Assembly (NCBI RefSeq): GCF_024281235.1
Contig: NZ_JAHWXY010000002.1
Location: 558,001-622,000 of the forward strand
From: Shinella daejeonensis
Lineage (GTDB): Bacteria; Pseudomonadota; Alphaproteobacteria; Rhizobiales; Rhizobiaceae
DNA: 64,000 bases
Direction of reading: 5' to 3'
Shown: positions 62,625-64,000 of the stretch, piece after piece
Layout of the letters: the number at the start of each line of letters is the position of its first letter
How positions within the stretch are numbered: the first letter of the stretch is position 1
Translations under genes and position numbers: made by a program
Notes under the pieces: model-generated
Told to the model about the DNA's origin: nothing
The model's input: only the letters and a program-made list of their open reading frames with translations
Database searches by the model: none

Positions 62625-64000
62625 TGACCGGATCGCCGAAGACAAGCCCGACGGAACCGCCGTCCGAGCATCTGGCGAGAACGGACATAGACGCAATTCT
62701 GGAGGCCCGGCATCCCGATCCGTTTTCCGTGCTCGGTCTGCACGAGACGGAGGGGGGGTATGTCGCGCGCTGCCTTCTTCCCGGCGCCGAGGCGGTCGTG
62801 GCGGAAACCCTTTCCGGCCGGGAGATCGGCACGCTTGCGCAGCTTGACGCCGCAGGCGTCTTCGCCGGCCCCGTATCGGTGCGCAAGCAGCAGCCGATCC
62901 GCTATCGCGCCCGCAACGCCGGCGGCGAATGGACCGTGATCGATCCCTATAGTTTCGGACCGGTGCTCGGCCCGATGGACGATTACTATATCCGCGAGGG
63001 CTCGCATCTGCGGCTGTTCGACCGGATGGGCGCGCATCCGATTTCCCTTGAAGGCGTGGACGGGTTCCATTTCGCCGTATGGGCGCCGAACGCCCGGCGC
63101 GTCTCGGTCGTCGGCGATTTCAACCAGTGGGACGGCCGCCGTCATCCGATGCGCCTGCGCGGCGACACGGGCATCTGGGAAATCTTCCTGCCGGGCGTCA
63201 CGGCCGGTCAGGCCTATAAATACGAGATCGTCGGCGCGGAGGGTGTGCTGCTGCCGCTCAAGGCCGATCCCTTTGCCCGCCGCTCACAACTGCGGCCCGA
63301 CAACGCCTCCATAACCGCAGGACCGATCGAACAGGACTGGGAGGATGCGGCGCATCTGGCGCATTGGGCTTCCGTCGACGCCCGCCGCCAGCCCATCTCC
63401 ATTTATGAGGTGCACGCCGCCTCCTGGCGACGCCGCGAGGACGGCGGCCTGTTGAGCTGGGACGAACTTGCCGACCGGCTGATCCCCTATTGCGTCGAGA
63501 TGGGCTTCACCCATATCGAGTTCCTGCCGATATCCGAATATCCCTACGATCCTTCCTGGGGCTACCAGACGACCGGCCTTTACGCCCCGACAGCCCGCTT
63601 CGGCGAGCCGGAGGGCTTCGCCCGGTTCGTCAACGGCTGCCACAAGGCCGGGCTCGGGGTGATCCTCGACTGGGTGCCGGCGCATTTTCCGACCGACGAG
63701 CACGGCCTTAGCTTCTTCGACGGCACCGCGCTCTACGAGCATGAAGACCCGCGACAGGGCTTCCACCCCGACTGGAACACCGCCATCTACAATTTCGGCC
63801 GGCTGGAGGTCCTGACCTTTCTCCTCAACAACGCCCTCTACTGGGCCGAGAAATTCCATATCGACGGCCTGCGCGTCGACGCCGTCGCCTCGATGCTCTA
63901 TCTCGACTATTCGCGAAATGACGGAGAGTGGGTGCCGAACGAATACGGCGGCAACGAGAACCTGGAGGCCGTACGTTTCCTCCAGTCGCTGAACACCCAT
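62624..64000 (+). CDS. glgB: 1,4-alpha-glucan branching enzyme (5' part; cut by window end)
   Basis: The first 459 residues are present and the frame is open at the window edge. HPDPFSVLGLHETEGGYVAR is the N-terminal CBM48-like domain, a second CBM48 follows (FAVWAPNARRVSVVGDFNQWDG), then the GH13 barrel: ISIYEVHAASWRR, YDPSWGYQTTGLYAPT, GVILDWVPAHF (region I), and HIDGLRVDAVASMLYLDYSR (region II with the nucleophile Asp). It forms alpha-1,6 branches in glycogen. The glgP-glgB order probably continues with glgC and glgA as in other rhizobia. Confidence 0.95.
   Translation, partial: MTGSPKTSPTEPPSEHLARTDIDAILEARHPDPFSVLGLHETEGGYVARCLLPGAEAVVAETLSGREIGTLAQLDAAGVFAGPVSVRKQQPIRYRARNAGGEWTVIDPYSFGPVLGPMDDYYIREGSHLRLFDRMGAHPISLEGVDGFHFAVWAPNARRVSVVGDFNQWDGRRHPMRLRGDTGIWEIFLPGVTAGQAYKYEIVGAEGVLLPLKADPFARRSQLRPDNASITAGPIEQDWEDAAHLAHWASVDARRQPISIYEVHAASWRRREDGGLLSWDELADRLIPYCVEMGFTHIEFLPISEYPYDPSWGYQTTGLYAPTARFGEPEGFARFVNGCHKAGLGVILDWVPAHFPTDEHGLSFFDGTALYEHEDPRQGFHPDWNTAIYNFGRLEVLTFLLNNALYWAEKFHIDGLRVDAVASMLYLDYSRNDGEWVPNEYGGNENLEAVRFLQSLNTH

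Noticed and set aside
61035-62696. 553-codon open frame antisense to glgP
   Set aside because: glgP on the other strand has complete phosphorylase motifs; the antisense frame has none.
1-64000. CRISPR arrays, tRNA or rRNA genes, transposases, prophage
   Set aside because: No regularly spaced repeats, tRNA-like folds, IS ends or phage genes were noticed; the only repeats found are the four palindromic elements and short operator motifs.

Overview
The window is a 64-kb piece of a GC-rich alphaproteobacterial replicon. The dense operons with 1-8 bp overlaps, the number of ABC importers paired with catabolic genes, and about 100-bp palindromic intergenic elements ending in TAGAGC(A/G) like the RIME-type repeats of Rhizobiaceae all point to a member of the Hyphomicrobiales (rhizobia, Shinella, Agrobacterium relatives). 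I saw no rRNA, tRNA, CRISPR array, transposase or phage gene. Nearly all long ORFs antisense to recognised genes are GC-driven shadows and are left out.

Layout. (1) 1-8.4 kb: a catabolic operon on the minus strand (thiamine-diphosphate enzyme, amino-acid-type ABC importer, amidase with a small coupled protein, truncated DadA-like FAD oxidoreductase), with a divergent LysR regulator and three palindromic repeats between its genes. (2) 8.5-14.2 kb: a polyamine/opine-type ABC importer plus an SDR, with a divergent LuxR-type regulator. (3) 14.2-29.4 kb: an AbrB-family membrane protein, then a nine-gene operon (Fbp-type ABC importer, Asp/Glu-racemase-like protein, 3-oxo-tetronate kinase OtnK and decarboxylase OtnC, RraA-like aldolase, aldehyde dehydrogenase, cupin), an isocitrate/isopropylmalate-type dehydrogenase, a tandem-winged-helix GntR regulator and a divergent aconitase paralogue. 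A TTGGCTTTTA-like motif occurs in all three promoter regions, so I read this as one regulon for an unidentified hydroxy-polycarboxylic acid.

(4) 29.5-43.2 kb: quaternary-amine (proline betaine/hydroxyproline betaine) region. ProVWX uptake, a GlxA/GbdR-like regulator and two SDRs run leftwards. A GntR regulator, a DapA-family lyase, an aldehyde dehydrogenase, a DadA-like FAD enzyme, a non-pyrrolysine MttB-family methyltransferase and an HpbD-like betaine epimerase run rightwards. (5) 42.4-48.3 kb: corrinoid salvage. CbiZ amidohydrolase faces a cobalamin riboswitch that leads the btuB-btuF-btuC-btuD operon. MttB-type demethylation needs a corrinoid cofactor, so regions 4 and 5 make physiological sense side by side.

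(6) 48.4-53.8 kb: a QseBC/PmrAB-like two-component pair diverging from a DsbD-TlpA-DsbA thiol-redox operon (Scs-like), with a CTTAAG-N5-CTTAAG box between them. (7) 53.9-58.6 kb: a UxaA-family sugar-acid dehydratase, a convergent second tandem-winged-helix GntR regulator, and ilvD. (8) 58.7-64 kb: an orphan TadG-like vWA protein, then glgP and a glgB cut by the window end.

Start codons were chosen by ribosome-binding site, signal peptide and overlap with the upstream stop, and several are shorter than the longest open frame. Functions rest on recognised motifs and context; no database search was possible.
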